Origin: a virus
Reading direction: 5' to 3' (one strand)
Length of the DNA stretch: 28,593 nt
Virus record (IMG/VR): IMGVR_UViG_3300025770_000073
Span: 1 to 28,593 of that record
The position numbers and the translations under genes are program-made. Below are positions 12,701 to 20,236 of the stretch, one piece after another. Positions within the stretch are counted from its first letter, which is position 1, and every line of letters begins with the position of its first letter. The notes beneath the pieces are model-generated. The model made no database searches and had not been told where the DNA came from. It saw only the letters and a list, made by a program, of their open reading frames with translations.

Positions 12701-14184
12701 ACTGCAATACGCTTGTTCTTTTCCTTAGCCTTAGCCCTAGTGTCTAACGCCAACTTGTTTACCCAGTTCTCATAAGCCGCCCTGCTTGTATCAACTTCGT
12801 AATTAGCAACCCCTGAATTTTCAGCCGCCACCACTTTCTTCTTTGCATCTTCCGAACCTCCATACCACTTCTTCCAAGTGAGGTAAGGGTGGCGAAAGTG
12901 TTCGATCTCATGGGTGACAACAAAATCTCTTAGGTCATCTATCGTATCAAAGCCACCCGACACGCCGTAGACACCACCCTGAGAATGCTTGTAGCTATCG
13001 GGATTATCGTATAGGGATTTAAGATTCTGCTCATCTACGAAGACCACCTTCTTTGGGTTATTACCAGCGGTGACTCGGACAGTCCCTACGATGTTGTCTT
13101 TTAAAGATCGTTTGTTGTTGAAGTATATCTCTCCATCCCACTCACCTAAGCCTGTATTGCTTTTGATTGCAGTAAATTCTTCTACAGGAAAAGACTTGCC
13201 CTCTCTTCCGAAAGACCACCCCGTCTTAGGCGAAATGACATTAGAATCAGGTAGGATAATATCATCAGCCCGACCACTCTCCTTGTTGTGCCGTAGTACT
13301 GCCGAATCATTCATCGACTCCATCTGCTTTACCGACTCACCATCAGTAAGGGCCATAGTTACCCTGTCAGGATCGTCCATCGCCCGCACATCAATAGGCA
13401 TCTGATCGAAGTCAGGCGGCACACCCGGTACAAGAGACTCTCCGTAAGCGTCCGTGTTACTAAGGATCTCCTGTGCGCCACCATCTGGCGCATCTAAGTC
13501 CATCTGGTTCTCTAGCTCAGTCTTTACTTCCTCCCGTATAGTGTTGCCCTCTTCTAATATATTGTCTGTGCTGCCTACCCCCGGCACCTTACGTCGTGCC
13601 AGATACTTCATCACTTTACGACCTAATATCTCTGACCCAATACCCAGTGCCATCCACTCAGCAAAAGAGTTATCTAATTCAGATAGGTCATCTGCTCTAT
13701 AGGTATGAGCCAATGAACCAAGGACAGCTTCTGGTGTCGAAGCGGCCGCTATCTCGGAGACCTTGCCTACTATACCAGCACTCTTACCTGTGATACCCCG
13801 CTTTAATAGAGAGTCAACTACACGCTTGCCAACTGGAACACCCACGCGCATACCAGTTTTAAACAAAGCACCGCCACTAGCCATACCGCCCAGTAGCCTA
13901 CCCGCTTCCCTCGCTGGCTGCACTTCGCCAAGCAAGGGAAGGTCTACGGTGCCAGCATCCTTACCATACTCTTCAAGGTCCACTAGCCCATAGGTAGCCC
14001 CTTCGGGTATACCCGCTGTAAAAGCTGCAATATTATCTTGTATTGTATTAGTAGGATCTTCAAATTCAGAGACATCATACCCTCTCTGTTTGAACTTGTC
14101 CAAAAATTGATCTTTGCGGAAAGGTCGCTTAGCTACATACTCAGCAATCTTAACCTTGATCTCATCAGGTAATGGATTTGCCAT
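9778..14184 (-). CDS. Giant internal virion / polyvalent protein, 1468 aa, HExxH motif
   Basis: Probably a DNA-ejection protein carried in the particle; size, place at the end of the structural block and domain style fit podovirus internal proteins. Residues 100-180 hold Gly/Ala-rich amphipathic helices. At 425-429 is HEIEH, a zinc-protease signature, in a context DFVVTHEIEHFRHPYLTW, with a YEN..VN..AL helix about 50 residues later that could give another ligand. Residues about 1115-1400 resemble a large-polyvalent-protein-associated C-terminal domain (LPD38-like): an N-x-x-x-Q helix near 1125-1145, PVGRLFLMFKSYP near 1272-1290 and a hydrophobic helix near 1320-1340. The coding end overlaps recT by 4 bases, tail to tail. 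The protease call is inference from one motif. Confidence 0.75.
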   Translation of the reverse strand: MANPLPDEIKVKIAEYVAKRPFRKDQFLDKFKQRGYDVSEFEDPTNTIQDNIAAFTAGIPEGATYGLVDLEEYGKDAGTVDLPLLGEVQPAREAGRLLGGMASGGALFKTGMRVGVPVGKRVVDSLLKRGITGKSAGIVGKVSEIAAASTPEAVLGSLAHTYRADDLSELDNSFAEWMALGIGSEILGRKVMKYLARRKVPGVGSTDNILEEGNTIREEVKTELENQMDLDAPDGGAQEILSNTDAYGESLVPGVPPDFDQMPIDVRAMDDPDRVTMALTDGESVKQMESMNDSAVLRHNKESGRADDIILPDSNVISPKTGWSFGREGKSFPVEEFTAIKSNTGLGEWDGEIYFNNKRSLKDNIVGTVRVTAGNNPKKVVFVDEQNLKSLYDNPDSYKHSQGGVYGVSGGFDTIDDLRDFVVTHEIEHFRHPYLTWKKWYGGSEDAKKKVVAAENSGVANYEVDTSRAAYENWVNKLALDTRAKAKEKNKRIAVIDKPENPTETPRFEEGNRNHNNFAEKTDEKLGIKRSNALQQHSEFSPDDMGAIGRAISPSAKQTIEGTVVDTAEDAVMIRNDKTGKDRWYRTSKGWKISVTGRPIQEAAESIEPSNFPFTSTPTQVGGASPATAEQRERLAGLINAIRKDDTLNEMHSLEFLPDNITVASANEHIDRLTEDLITVKTRRNSRAINDIDRMAEAGNSRRFGNDPVQNPPLQEYADMEIPEDVQRKARGPLHTLFRKFWVPTSKVLGFGSHPMSAMAIRNTVRLTVEKQSLEGKWMDYVQGGDTLQNIEELITGIPHNANILDQISGKVQRDIKKEDTKKLFYDFFNVVEDMNNGAPRATAIKAYPSMAKNPNINEAIDMHLRLTNSIADDLGLGKNKRISYYIPHIFSDRSGEYVAASVSNTMDNASNRKLKSMMEDFGADAPIESPEAPSRGFRHLRKREANLDHFEHDYQQVMSMYIRGASAKITNDKIAQHGRSAMLKLVSEGNQDIAEDLSKYLRYAMGMPTDFRQKVAHVFSDSHVFNSTVDRLVGFIGGKDAAILQRARLNPNDSELMFESRKWLNELDDMTRLRDRVTGDKKEKAALKKIRGVLAKRIDDTRNAANNPYMAASTSNFLYRTQIVAKLGLNIAHGMINQTQILTNVLAMLKAKNVAWGYAHTVFGVGKDKTFNGRNISDLIAESGISRDVGRQQEFLDGPAGSLKYLQDKSMFIAKYSEEVNRETTLLAAYKEYIEMGDGHGASLHKARELVEETHFSFSRAGTAPILRSPVGRLFLMFKSYPMHQTDFTLGLVAKALTKGHDGKRFSNSDDYAPLAKHAIAYFALIGGGAYALPGTNISDRTTPPAYDIPADMVKDSGRYGLPGSVVKNLMGPFGDTMTKVTGMMTSLIDGGMEQANHKALRAAQSFALPSTVRRLYGEEIDMGNLLKGKKYDWLYFTGLKKYDPDENKKSRATGGISPLQSLGLGN
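9788..9837 (+). terminator. Rho-independent terminator of the rightward genes
   Basis: AAGCCGAG (9788-9795) pairs with CTCGGCTT (9825-9832), with an inner GGAG-type stem against CTCC, followed by TTTTTTT (9831-9837). It ends the recT transcript. It lies inside the last codons of the 1468-aa gene on the other strand, whose C-terminus is therefore fixed by hairpin sequence. No T-run serves the leftward direction. Confidence 0.85.
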
Positions 14185-14186
14185 TA

Positions 14187-15269
14187 TTACGACCCTCCCC
14201 TGCCATAAAAGTCTGTAGTAGTAGGTGATGGGGTATATGGTCGAATACCAGTAGCATCTTGAAAGGATTGAGTCTCTGCATCAGGGCTAAAGTTATGGAA
14301 AATATCGTCTCTTAGGCCGGGGAAAGCTCGCCCATCCTTATAGAAAGATCCGTCCCATTTATTTTGATACCCACCTCCTTCAGCACTCGGCTCTTCTTCG
14401 CCCCCACCAATATCAGGCTCCCCCTCCGTGGTCGCTCCTGCTTTTTTATCAAGAAACTTAAACATTTCCTCAAATATTCTATTTTCTTCCTCATCGGCAC
14501 CTGCACTAAGGGCATCCATAAACGTAGACATAATAACCTTGGCGATTGCCTCTTTCTTTTTATCTTCCATGTCGATCATGCCATTGTCTTCAAGAGCTTT
14601 AATAACTTGAGGTATTGTTGCAGCAACTTTAAGGTTTAAACCATCGGCCTTCGGCTCGCTTCTAGTCCACGCCTCTTTACCCTGTGCCGCTAAGTAAGGA
14701 TCAAAAACAAAAGTCTGCCCATCGTTTTCAAAGACCTTATACCTTCCTGACTCTATCTGAAGCTTATCAATATCTAAGCCCTTGTCTTTGAAATACCTGT
14801 CCCATACCGCTACCTGTTCATGTAGGGTCTGGTTTCTCTCTTGGATAGTAAGACTCTTCTCTGCAAGTTGATTTTTCAAAGTGCCTAAATGCCACTCGTC
14901 AAGCTGTCCTTGTTTTGTAATATCTTCAGTTGCCTTGTTGTGTCGCACTACCTCATCGACACGTTTTTCGTCAACGCCAACGCTCCGTGACTTAAGGGCT
15001 AGTTCCTGTCCTTGAGGACTGTTCGGATCAAAGGCATACTGGCTTGGGTTGAACTGATAGGGGTCCGGCTTACCATAGTTCTGACGGAGCATATCCATGA
15101 TACCCTGCTGTGGCGCACCTCCCTGCGTTGCCGAAGGATCTGCTTGAGGACGATACCCCGACATCATCATTATGCGATTCATCTCGTTCTCAGACTCAAG
15201 GTTCTTCTGCTTTTGTGCCTCGGCCTGCTGCTGTGCTTGGCCTAAGACTCCGAAGATTCCACCTATCAT
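14187..15269 (-). CDS. Probable internal virion protein, 360 aa
   Basis: No firm family. The N-terminus is hydrophobic (MIGGIFGVLGQAQQ) then Gln-rich and helical. The middle (about 95-175) is long helix with many charged residues. A low-complexity acidic Gly/Glu segment lies near 280-300. Position between two very large proteins and the 1468-aa protein suggests part of the ejection apparatus. The start has AAAGGA just upstream; only 2 bases separate it from the next gene. Confidence 0.6.
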   Translation of the reverse strand: MIGGIFGVLGQAQQQAEAQKQKNLESENEMNRIMMMSGYRPQADPSATQGGAPQQGIMDMLRQNYGKPDPYQFNPSQYAFDPNSPQGQELALKSRSVGVDEKRVDEVVRHNKATEDITKQGQLDEWHLGTLKNQLAEKSLTIQERNQTLHEQVAVWDRYFKDKGLDIDKLQIESGRYKVFENDGQTFVFDPYLAAQGKEAWTRSEPKADGLNLKVAATIPQVIKALEDNGMIDMEDKKKEAIAKVIMSTFMDALSAGADEEENRIFEEMFKFLDKKAGATTEGEPDIGGGEEEPSAEGGGYQNKWDGSFYKDGRAFPGLRDDIFHNFSPDAETQSFQDATGIRPYTPSPTTTDFYGRGGS

Positions 15270-15281
15270 TATCCTTTACCC

Positions 15282-18074
15282 CTATCGAAATGCTGGTTGC
15301 TGTATAAGATTATTAAACATACCGCCACCCTGTGCATACAGTGCGTTTGCAAGGTTCCCCTGCGATTCAGCCGCCGAATTGTAACCCTGTATCGCCGCCC
15401 CTATATTGGGCTGAACCGAATTACCTAATCCAGCTAATGAGTAGCGTAACCCCTCGTCCCGCTGGCGTTGGGGTTCGTAGTAACTCGCCTGTAGCTGGTT
15501 CATGTAATTGAGATAGTCATTGTTAGCATTGCGCTGTAACTGATCTTGCATCCCCATCTCCTGATAGACCCTACCCTGTTCGCCGCCAAGGGCAGAGGAG
15601 AGGTCTTGCAGTCTACCACGCGACATCGACTCATCAAGGCCAGCCGCTTGCATCTGGAACTGACTCTGCACTGCTGTCTTGTCTCTGGCGCGACCCTCTT
15701 CTACTTCGCGTATTGCTGCGCGGTAAGCTGGTGATCCGAGATCATCCGTGACAGCAAACTGGTTCTTTACTCGCTCAATAGCATCGTCGTAATTCTTATC
15801 AAGGGAACGCTCTTGGCCGTTAAGAATCTCATTCTGTCGTGTGTCGTAAGGATTGGCCCCACCTACACGGTTCAGGACATTCTCAATCAACGGGACTCGC
15901 ATGGCTCCCGTGTAATCTTGGATGGCAGGCATATCTAGTACGGGGTTCGCTATCTGCTGGTCTGTAAAACCCTGATTAGTCGACCCCTGCCAATCAACAT
16001 TCTTATTGGCATCCTCCATCGTTGAAACAACAACGTCATCATAGTCAGCAAAGCCCGTATTGATCTGCTTCGCTATGTCATCAAGATTCCCTGAGCTAAC
16101 CAAGTCCGTCATGTCCATCTGGTTAGGCATAATCCCCTCAATGTCACCAAGGGTAGGGATAAGGTTTTGAAGGTTACGTATCTGACCTTCCAAGGCACTC
16201 ATCCAAGCGTTATTGCCACCTAACTGACTATTTATTCCTGTTATTCCAGCCGTTAGTGGATCAACCATCTGACCAAATTGATCAGTGAACGTATCACTTA
16301 AAGAGCCGATGTCCCTCCCAAACTGATCGCCCATATTCATCATACCTGTATCGAAGCGATTGCCCATGTTCGTCATGTCTTTCCCGAACTGACTCCCCAT
16401 ATTCCTCAGTCCGGTATTAAACCGACTCCCCATGTCCATCATGCGGGTATCAAAACGATTACCCATATTAGAGAGACCCGTGCTGAACTGACTCCCTAAA
16501 TTGTCCATGCCTTGATTGATTAAACCAAACTGACCCATCTGCTGAGAGTTACCAAACAGTTGGTCGTTCATCCCCGTTATACTATTGTTTAACCCTCCAA
16601 AGCCTTGCCCGACTTGCTGGCCCAACCCTGCAAAGCCAGCCCCCATATTGGCACCCATGTCACCCATGACACCGCGATTGCCTTGCGCCCCGTATCCATA
16701 AGCACTTGGATCGCCAAAGAGTTGGTTGTTATACCTTGCAAGCTGACCACCTATTTGGTCGAAGCGGCCCCCCATATTGGCAAAGTTGTTGTTCATTCCA
16801 CCAAAACCAGATTGGCCGAACATATCCTTATTCAACGAACCCAGTTGACCGCTTATTCCCTGTTGATTAGTGAGTGAATCAGCCATGCCCTCTTGCATGG
16901 CACCCGAATTGGCAGTGTATTGGTTGTTGAACCGATCAAACGAATTGCCGAAGTCTGAAAACTGATTGCCAAGTCCCGCTATGCCCGTATTAACATTGCC
17001 TAAATTGGCATTGATATCACCTACATTGCGATTGATACCGCCGATGTTATTATCTATAGCATTAAGACGTGGATCAAGTGCATCGAACCCTTGATTGATT
17101 TGCTTGTTTGTGTAGTTGAACCCATCCCCCACGCCCTGCATGAAGTTGCCTTGGTTCTGCCCGAACTGTTGCTGGTTCGCAAGGATGCTATTAATACCCG
17201 AAGCGTTAGGGTTGCCTTGGTTTGCTAGTGCCTCATTTAATTGATACTGGTTTACCCCACCACCCTGCACATTCACATCGGGTGTGGCTACGGATATATT
17301 TGGACTGAAAAAGTTAGGGTTACTTTCAGCCCACTTGGTCATTGCTGCACCGAAGTCGAATGGTGCGGCAGTGATAGATTCTCCTGTAGGTTGTGTGGCT
17401 CCGGTAAAAGGTTCGCTTGTAGGGTTGAGGAGATGCGCACCAGGAGCATTGTTTGTAATGTCAATCCCCGGTCCAGTATCAATCCCCGGTCCAGTATCAA
17501 AAAGCCCCGTATAATTTGTTGGGTTATCACCAGATAACCCAGGGAGACTCAGGTCTGTCAAATCAACTCCCGGTCCAGCTTCAAAGGTTTCAGGTAAGCC
17601 AGATTGCATACTAAAACCCGGAATCCTACTTGCTCTTTCTCCAGTAGGATTCCAAGCACCTAGTCCTGATACTGTGCTTTCAGTCCGAGATTCCCCCGGA
17701 GCAAGACCGTCAACGGTAAAAGTATTCTTATAGCCAGTAGCAAGGTCGTAAGCATTTGGTAGCTTAGTGTTGTAAGTCCGGCCTGCATTGTTAGATGAGT
17801 TGACGGGATCGGAGGGAGTTACGGAAAAGTCTCCGGTGCTTGTGTCAAAGAGAGCGCCACCCCCTGCATTCTGGCTATTGACATTATTTGCATTGTCAGT
17901 CTCGCCAAAGTCAGCCATCTTATAGCTAGGAAGCTGGACATCCTTACCGCCATAGAGATCATTTAACTGAGTGTCATTCAGGCTAAGTCCGTGCCTCTTG
18001 AGTGCCTCAGATCGCATCTGATCTCGGCTCATCATTAGAAACTCATTACCGAATAAACTACTTGCCCTTGGCAT
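15282..18074 (-). CDS. Large Asn/Gly/Gln-rich repeat protein, 930 aa
   Basis: Likely an internal virion or ejection protein. The middle is built of repeats: residues about 340-380 have a 7-8-residue N-I-G-x-I-N pattern; residues about 525-590 have five 11-12-residue units of the type N-M-G-x-[RQ]-F-[DNG]-x-x-[ML]. Near 195-205 an 18-bp DNA repeat (17461-17478 and 17479-17496) encodes GPGIDT/GPGIDI, with a degenerate third copy around 17564. The last 230 residues are helical, with several Tyr/Gln-rich turns. A ribosome-binding site AAGGG precedes the ATG. No catalytic motif is visible. It could also be a tail-tip or fibre-like component. Confidence 0.65.
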   Translation of the reverse strand: MPRASSLFGNEFLMMSRDQMRSEALKRHGLSLNDTQLNDLYGGKDVQLPSYKMADFGETDNANNVNSQNAGGGALFDTSTGDFSVTPSDPVNSSNNAGRTYNTKLPNAYDLATGYKNTFTVDGLAPGESRTESTVSGLGAWNPTGERASRIPGFSMQSGLPETFEAGPGVDLTDLSLPGLSGDNPTNYTGLFDTGPGIDTGPGIDITNNAPGAHLLNPTSEPFTGATQPTGESITAAPFDFGAAMTKWAESNPNFFSPNISVATPDVNVQGGGVNQYQLNEALANQGNPNASGINSILANQQQFGQNQGNFMQGVGDGFNYTNKQINQGFDALDPRLNAIDNNIGGINRNVGDINANLGNVNTGIAGLGNQFSDFGNSFDRFNNQYTANSGAMQEGMADSLTNQQGISGQLGSLNKDMFGQSGFGGMNNNFANMGGRFDQIGGQLARYNNQLFGDPSAYGYGAQGNRGVMGDMGANMGAGFAGLGQQVGQGFGGLNNSITGMNDQLFGNSQQMGQFGLINQGMDNLGSQFSTGLSNMGNRFDTRMMDMGSRFNTGLRNMGSQFGKDMTNMGNRFDTGMMNMGDQFGRDIGSLSDTFTDQFGQMVDPLTAGITGINSQLGGNNAWMSALEGQIRNLQNLIPTLGDIEGIMPNQMDMTDLVSSGNLDDIAKQINTGFADYDDVVVSTMEDANKNVDWQGSTNQGFTDQQIANPVLDMPAIQDYTGAMRVPLIENVLNRVGGANPYDTRQNEILNGQERSLDKNYDDAIERVKNQFAVTDDLGSPAYRAAIREVEEGRARDKTAVQSQFQMQAAGLDESMSRGRLQDLSSALGGEQGRVYQEMGMQDQLQRNANNDYLNYMNQLQASYYEPQRQRDEGLRYSLAGLGNSVQPNIGAAIQGYNSAAESQGNLANALYAQGGGMFNNLIQQPAFR

Positions 18075-18080
18075 TTTCTT

Positions 18081-18596
18081 TTACCCTTGTCGTTGTTGCT
18101 GTTGTGCCATCAAAGCCATCTGGTTTTGATGTGCGATCTTCTGCTGTTGCTGTGCTATTATTTGCTCCGGTGTCATGCTCATTGAATTCTGAACATTGGC
18201 CCCACCTTGACCCTGCGCTAGTGCGGGTGCCATATTTGCACCCGCAAGGTTTACCCCCGCTGGACGGAAGGAGCTTTCCCCTGAGACACCTGGCACTCCA
18301 GCCCGTTGTAGGTTTTCATATGGATTAGAGAACTTGATGCCCTGTGGCATAAAGCGAGGCATCTCCTGATTCTGTCGTTCCGCCAAAGACTTCAACAGGT
18401 CGGCGCGGAATGGTTGCTCCACCCCAAACTGACTCTGCTGCATCTTAAGCTGTTCGTTTGAAATCTGAGCCATCATCTTATCATACTCAGACTGCTTGCC
18501 TTGTGCTTGTGATCCAGTAAAAGCAGACCACAATGACCCCAGTGCGGGAAGCCCATACTGTAGTCCATACTTAGCGATTGTTGCTGGATCTGGCAT
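18081..18596 (-). CDS. Probable internal virion protein, 171 aa
   Basis: The N-terminus (GLQYGLPALGSLWSAFTGSQ) is a short amphipathic or hydrophobic helix, followed by Gln-rich helix and a strongly Gln-rich C-terminus (AQQQQKIAHQNQMALMAQQQ). This style resembles small podovirus ejection proteins such as T7 gp14 in layout, though no sequence match is claimed. It abuts the next gene upstream by sharing a base at 18596. Confidence 0.55.
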   Translation of the reverse strand: MPDPATIAKYGLQYGLPALGSLWSAFTGSQAQGKQSEYDKMMAQISNEQLKMQQSQFGVEQPFRADLLKSLAERQNQEMPRFMPQGIKFSNPYENLQRAGVPGVSGESSFRPAGVNLAGANMAPALAQGQGGANVQNSMSMTPEQIIAQQQQKIAHQNQMALMAQQQQRQG

Positions 18597-18964
18597 TACG
18601 TCACCTCCAATTCAAGGAACTCTTCTTTTTCTTCATACTGAGCTTTGATCACGTTGCGCCTGTCATGATCTCTTTTCAACGTGTTACTACTATCCCACAC
18701 AGCTTTCTTTAGGGCGAGGAGTGCTTTGATCTGCTCCTCCCTTAAATGATTTATTGTATTCGCTGGCGTACCGGTATTGTCTTCTTGCTGAACAGCCCCC
18801 ACTGTCAAGAAATCATCCAATGACTCTTGTTGAGCGACATGCTGAGTGCAGTTCTTCCACTGGCCTAAACCAGCCTGTAAGCGAATGATTAACTTCTCAA
18901 CCTTTTCAATTGTAGCAAGGTCAAGTTGGTGCATTCTCTCGTCTAAAGTATATACGTCTTTCAT
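18596..18964 (-). CDS. Hypothetical helical protein, 122 aa
   Basis: Not recognised. It is almost wholly helical and charged, with an 'REEQIKALLALKKAVWDSSN' helix in the middle of the second half. It overlaps the gene upstream by 4 bases (ATGA type), so the two are coupled. It may be a minor virion or assembly protein by context. Confidence 0.6.
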   Translation of the reverse strand: MKDVYTLDERMHQLDLATIEKVEKLIIRLQAGLGQWKNCTQHVAQQESLDDFLTVGAVQQEDNTGTPANTINHLREEQIKALLALKKAVWDSSNTLKRDHDRRNVIKAQYEEKEEFLELEVT

Positions 18965-19335
18965 ACTTTCCTCAGTGTTTGTCTGTTGCGAATGTAATCT
19001 GCACGTTCTTCCTGTGGACTAATGCCGACATTACAGAGGACGCTCGACTCGGCTGATGTCCCAGACTTGACCACATGAACGACTAGCCAGCCCAAGTCTC
19101 CTGTGTCGGTGCTGTTCAACTGGACTGTATACCAACCATTGCCTACTTCAGCCCAAGCTCCATCGCTTGCACTAGCAAAGGATGCTCCGTTCTTACTGAT
19201 GGTTATCGTGGGCGATGAAACGCCTGTCTCCAACGTAGACAGGTCCGTCCCATCAACCAACAACACAGGCACCTTCTGTTCAGCAACGCCATGCGATAAG
19301 CGTATTTGCCCATTGTGATACCCGACTTTAGCCAT
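18961..19335 (-). CDS. Beta-rich minor structural protein, 124 aa
   Basis: Residues 20-95 follow a beta-sandwich pattern common in phage tail or fibre-associated proteins: VPVLLVDGTDLSTLETGVSS, then TITISKNGASFASASD, then EVGNGWYTVQLNSTDTGDLG, W-L-V-V-H-V. In relatives, 'LTVTISKDGG.......VGNGWY.L.LTA.DT...G.L....' is seen in tail attachment or host-range modules. No enzyme motif. It overlaps neighbours on both sides. Confidence 0.6.
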   Translation of the reverse strand: MAKVGYHNGQIRLSHGVAEQKVPVLLVDGTDLSTLETGVSSPTITISKNGASFASASDGAWAEVGNGWYTVQLNSTDTGDLGWLVVHVVKSGTSAESSVLCNVGISPQEERADYIRNRQTLRKV

Positions 19336-19538
19336 TACTCTTCCGCATCTTCATCTCTTGGATCAACTCGTTCGATGAGCAATTCAAGTTGATTAATCGC
19401 CCCCGAATGTGCTGTTATAGCTTCCTTGATCTCATTCATTTTAGTTATGAATGAGTTATGCTGCTCGACAAGACCATCTCTGTCTGAGTTACGTGCTTGT
19501 AGATCATCTTTTAACTGCTCAAGCGTGAGGTCGCTCAT
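19335..19538 (-). CDS. Small coiled-coil protein, 67 aa
   Basis: Helical and charged with heptad spacing (LEQLKDDLQARNSDRDGLVE, later INQLELLIERVD) and an acidic end. It lies directly downstream of the holin-like gene, where lysis accessory proteins are often found, but it has no signal peptide, lipobox or membrane segment that would make it a spanin. Function unknown. The start follows AGGAG. Confidence 0.6.
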   Translation of the reverse strand: MSDLTLEQLKDDLQARNSDRDGLVEQHNSFITKMNEIKEAITAHSGAINQLELLIERVDPRDEDAEE

Positions 19539-19546
19539 GATTACTC

Positions 19547-19780
19547 CTATGATAAATGGTTAGTAAAAAGTTGACGTATGAAGTTTACGCCAACGGATAA
19601 TCCAGCAACGGTATACGGTACTACCTCAATAGCAGTAAGAGCAGTAGGCATATACCCCAAACCGACAATAACACTATACAGAGCAGCACCAACTCCACCC
19701 ACCGCAAAACCTTTCGTAATTTTCGCAGCTTCTGTTTTGCCGATACCAATTTGAACATATCGAATAAGTAAGTCTTTCAT
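19547..19780 (-). CDS. Holin-like membrane protein, 77 aa
   Basis: The start at 19780 is preferred: AAAGGG lies nine bases before it, while the ATG at 19789 is too close to that site, and longer frames overlap the upstream gene. After a basic, amphipathic start the protein has two hydrophobic segments, about residues 24-43 (AVGGVGAALYSVIVGLGY) and 47-68, with a short turn and a basic end (IRQLFTNHLS). Size and topology fit a class II holin, which makes the hole in the inner membrane at lysis. No endolysin is recognised nearby, so the role is inferred from topology and position only. Confidence 0.55.
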   Translation of the reverse strand: MKDLLIRYVQIGIGKTEAAKITKGFAVGGVGAALYSVIVGLGYMPTALTAIEVVPYTVAGLSVGVNFIRQLFTNHLS

Positions 19781-19793
19781 TGGGTTCATCCCT

Positions 19794-20210
19794 TTAGTCT
19801 TCGCCATTGGGTGTGTGTCCGTTTGGACCTTCAGACGCTTTCCAATAATCCTCCGAGTCCAGCTTCTCCAGCGGCTTTTCAATCCGCATACTCGCTAATG
19901 CCGTATTAGCAACCGCCAGCTTAGTCCCGCCAACCAACGTCCCGTGGCGGTAGGTATATAGATAAAACACCGTCTTCGTTAGTCCTACTCGCGCTATGCG
20001 TCCGGGTCTACCGTCCACGATGACCACATCGTCCTCATCGTAGTCACTTCCAAAGAACACTTGCAGCCCTGCTACGCTCTGCTCTATCGAAGACTTGAAC
20101 AACAGTAGGGCAAACGCTACAACGAATATCCACGCATACTCACTGATGATGTGAGCGAGTCCACTCTGCGCTCCGAACTCTACGAGTGCGTCAGCGGCTG
20201 TGGTCTCCAT
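19794..20210 (-). CDS. MscS-like mini protein: one helix plus beta domain, 138 aa
   Basis: A hydrophobic helix at about residues 25-39 (WIFVVAFALLLF) is followed by SSIEQSVAGLQVFFGSDYDE and a beta stretch, DDVVIVDGRPGRIARVGLTK, then T, then KLAVANTALASMRIEKPL. This follows the order of the third helix and beta domain of MscS channels ('...N...G......F..GD.V...G..G.V..I....T......G....PN..L....I.N'). The full channel has about 286 residues; the first two helices and the C-terminal cage domain are missing. The tail is acidic. The gene lies next to the holin-like gene in the lysis region. It may form a small membrane pore, modulate lysis or bind the host channel. The ribosome-binding site GAGGA is very close to the ATG. 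Confidence 0.6.
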   Translation of the reverse strand: METTAADALVEFGAQSGLAHIISEYAWIFVVAFALLLFKSSIEQSVAGLQVFFGSDYDEDDVVIVDGRPGRIARVGLTKTVFYLYTYRHGTLVGGTKLAVANTALASMRIEKPLEKLDSEDYWKASEGPNGHTPNGED

Positions 20211-20236
20211 TCCTCAAGCCGGATCGCGCGGCGGTT

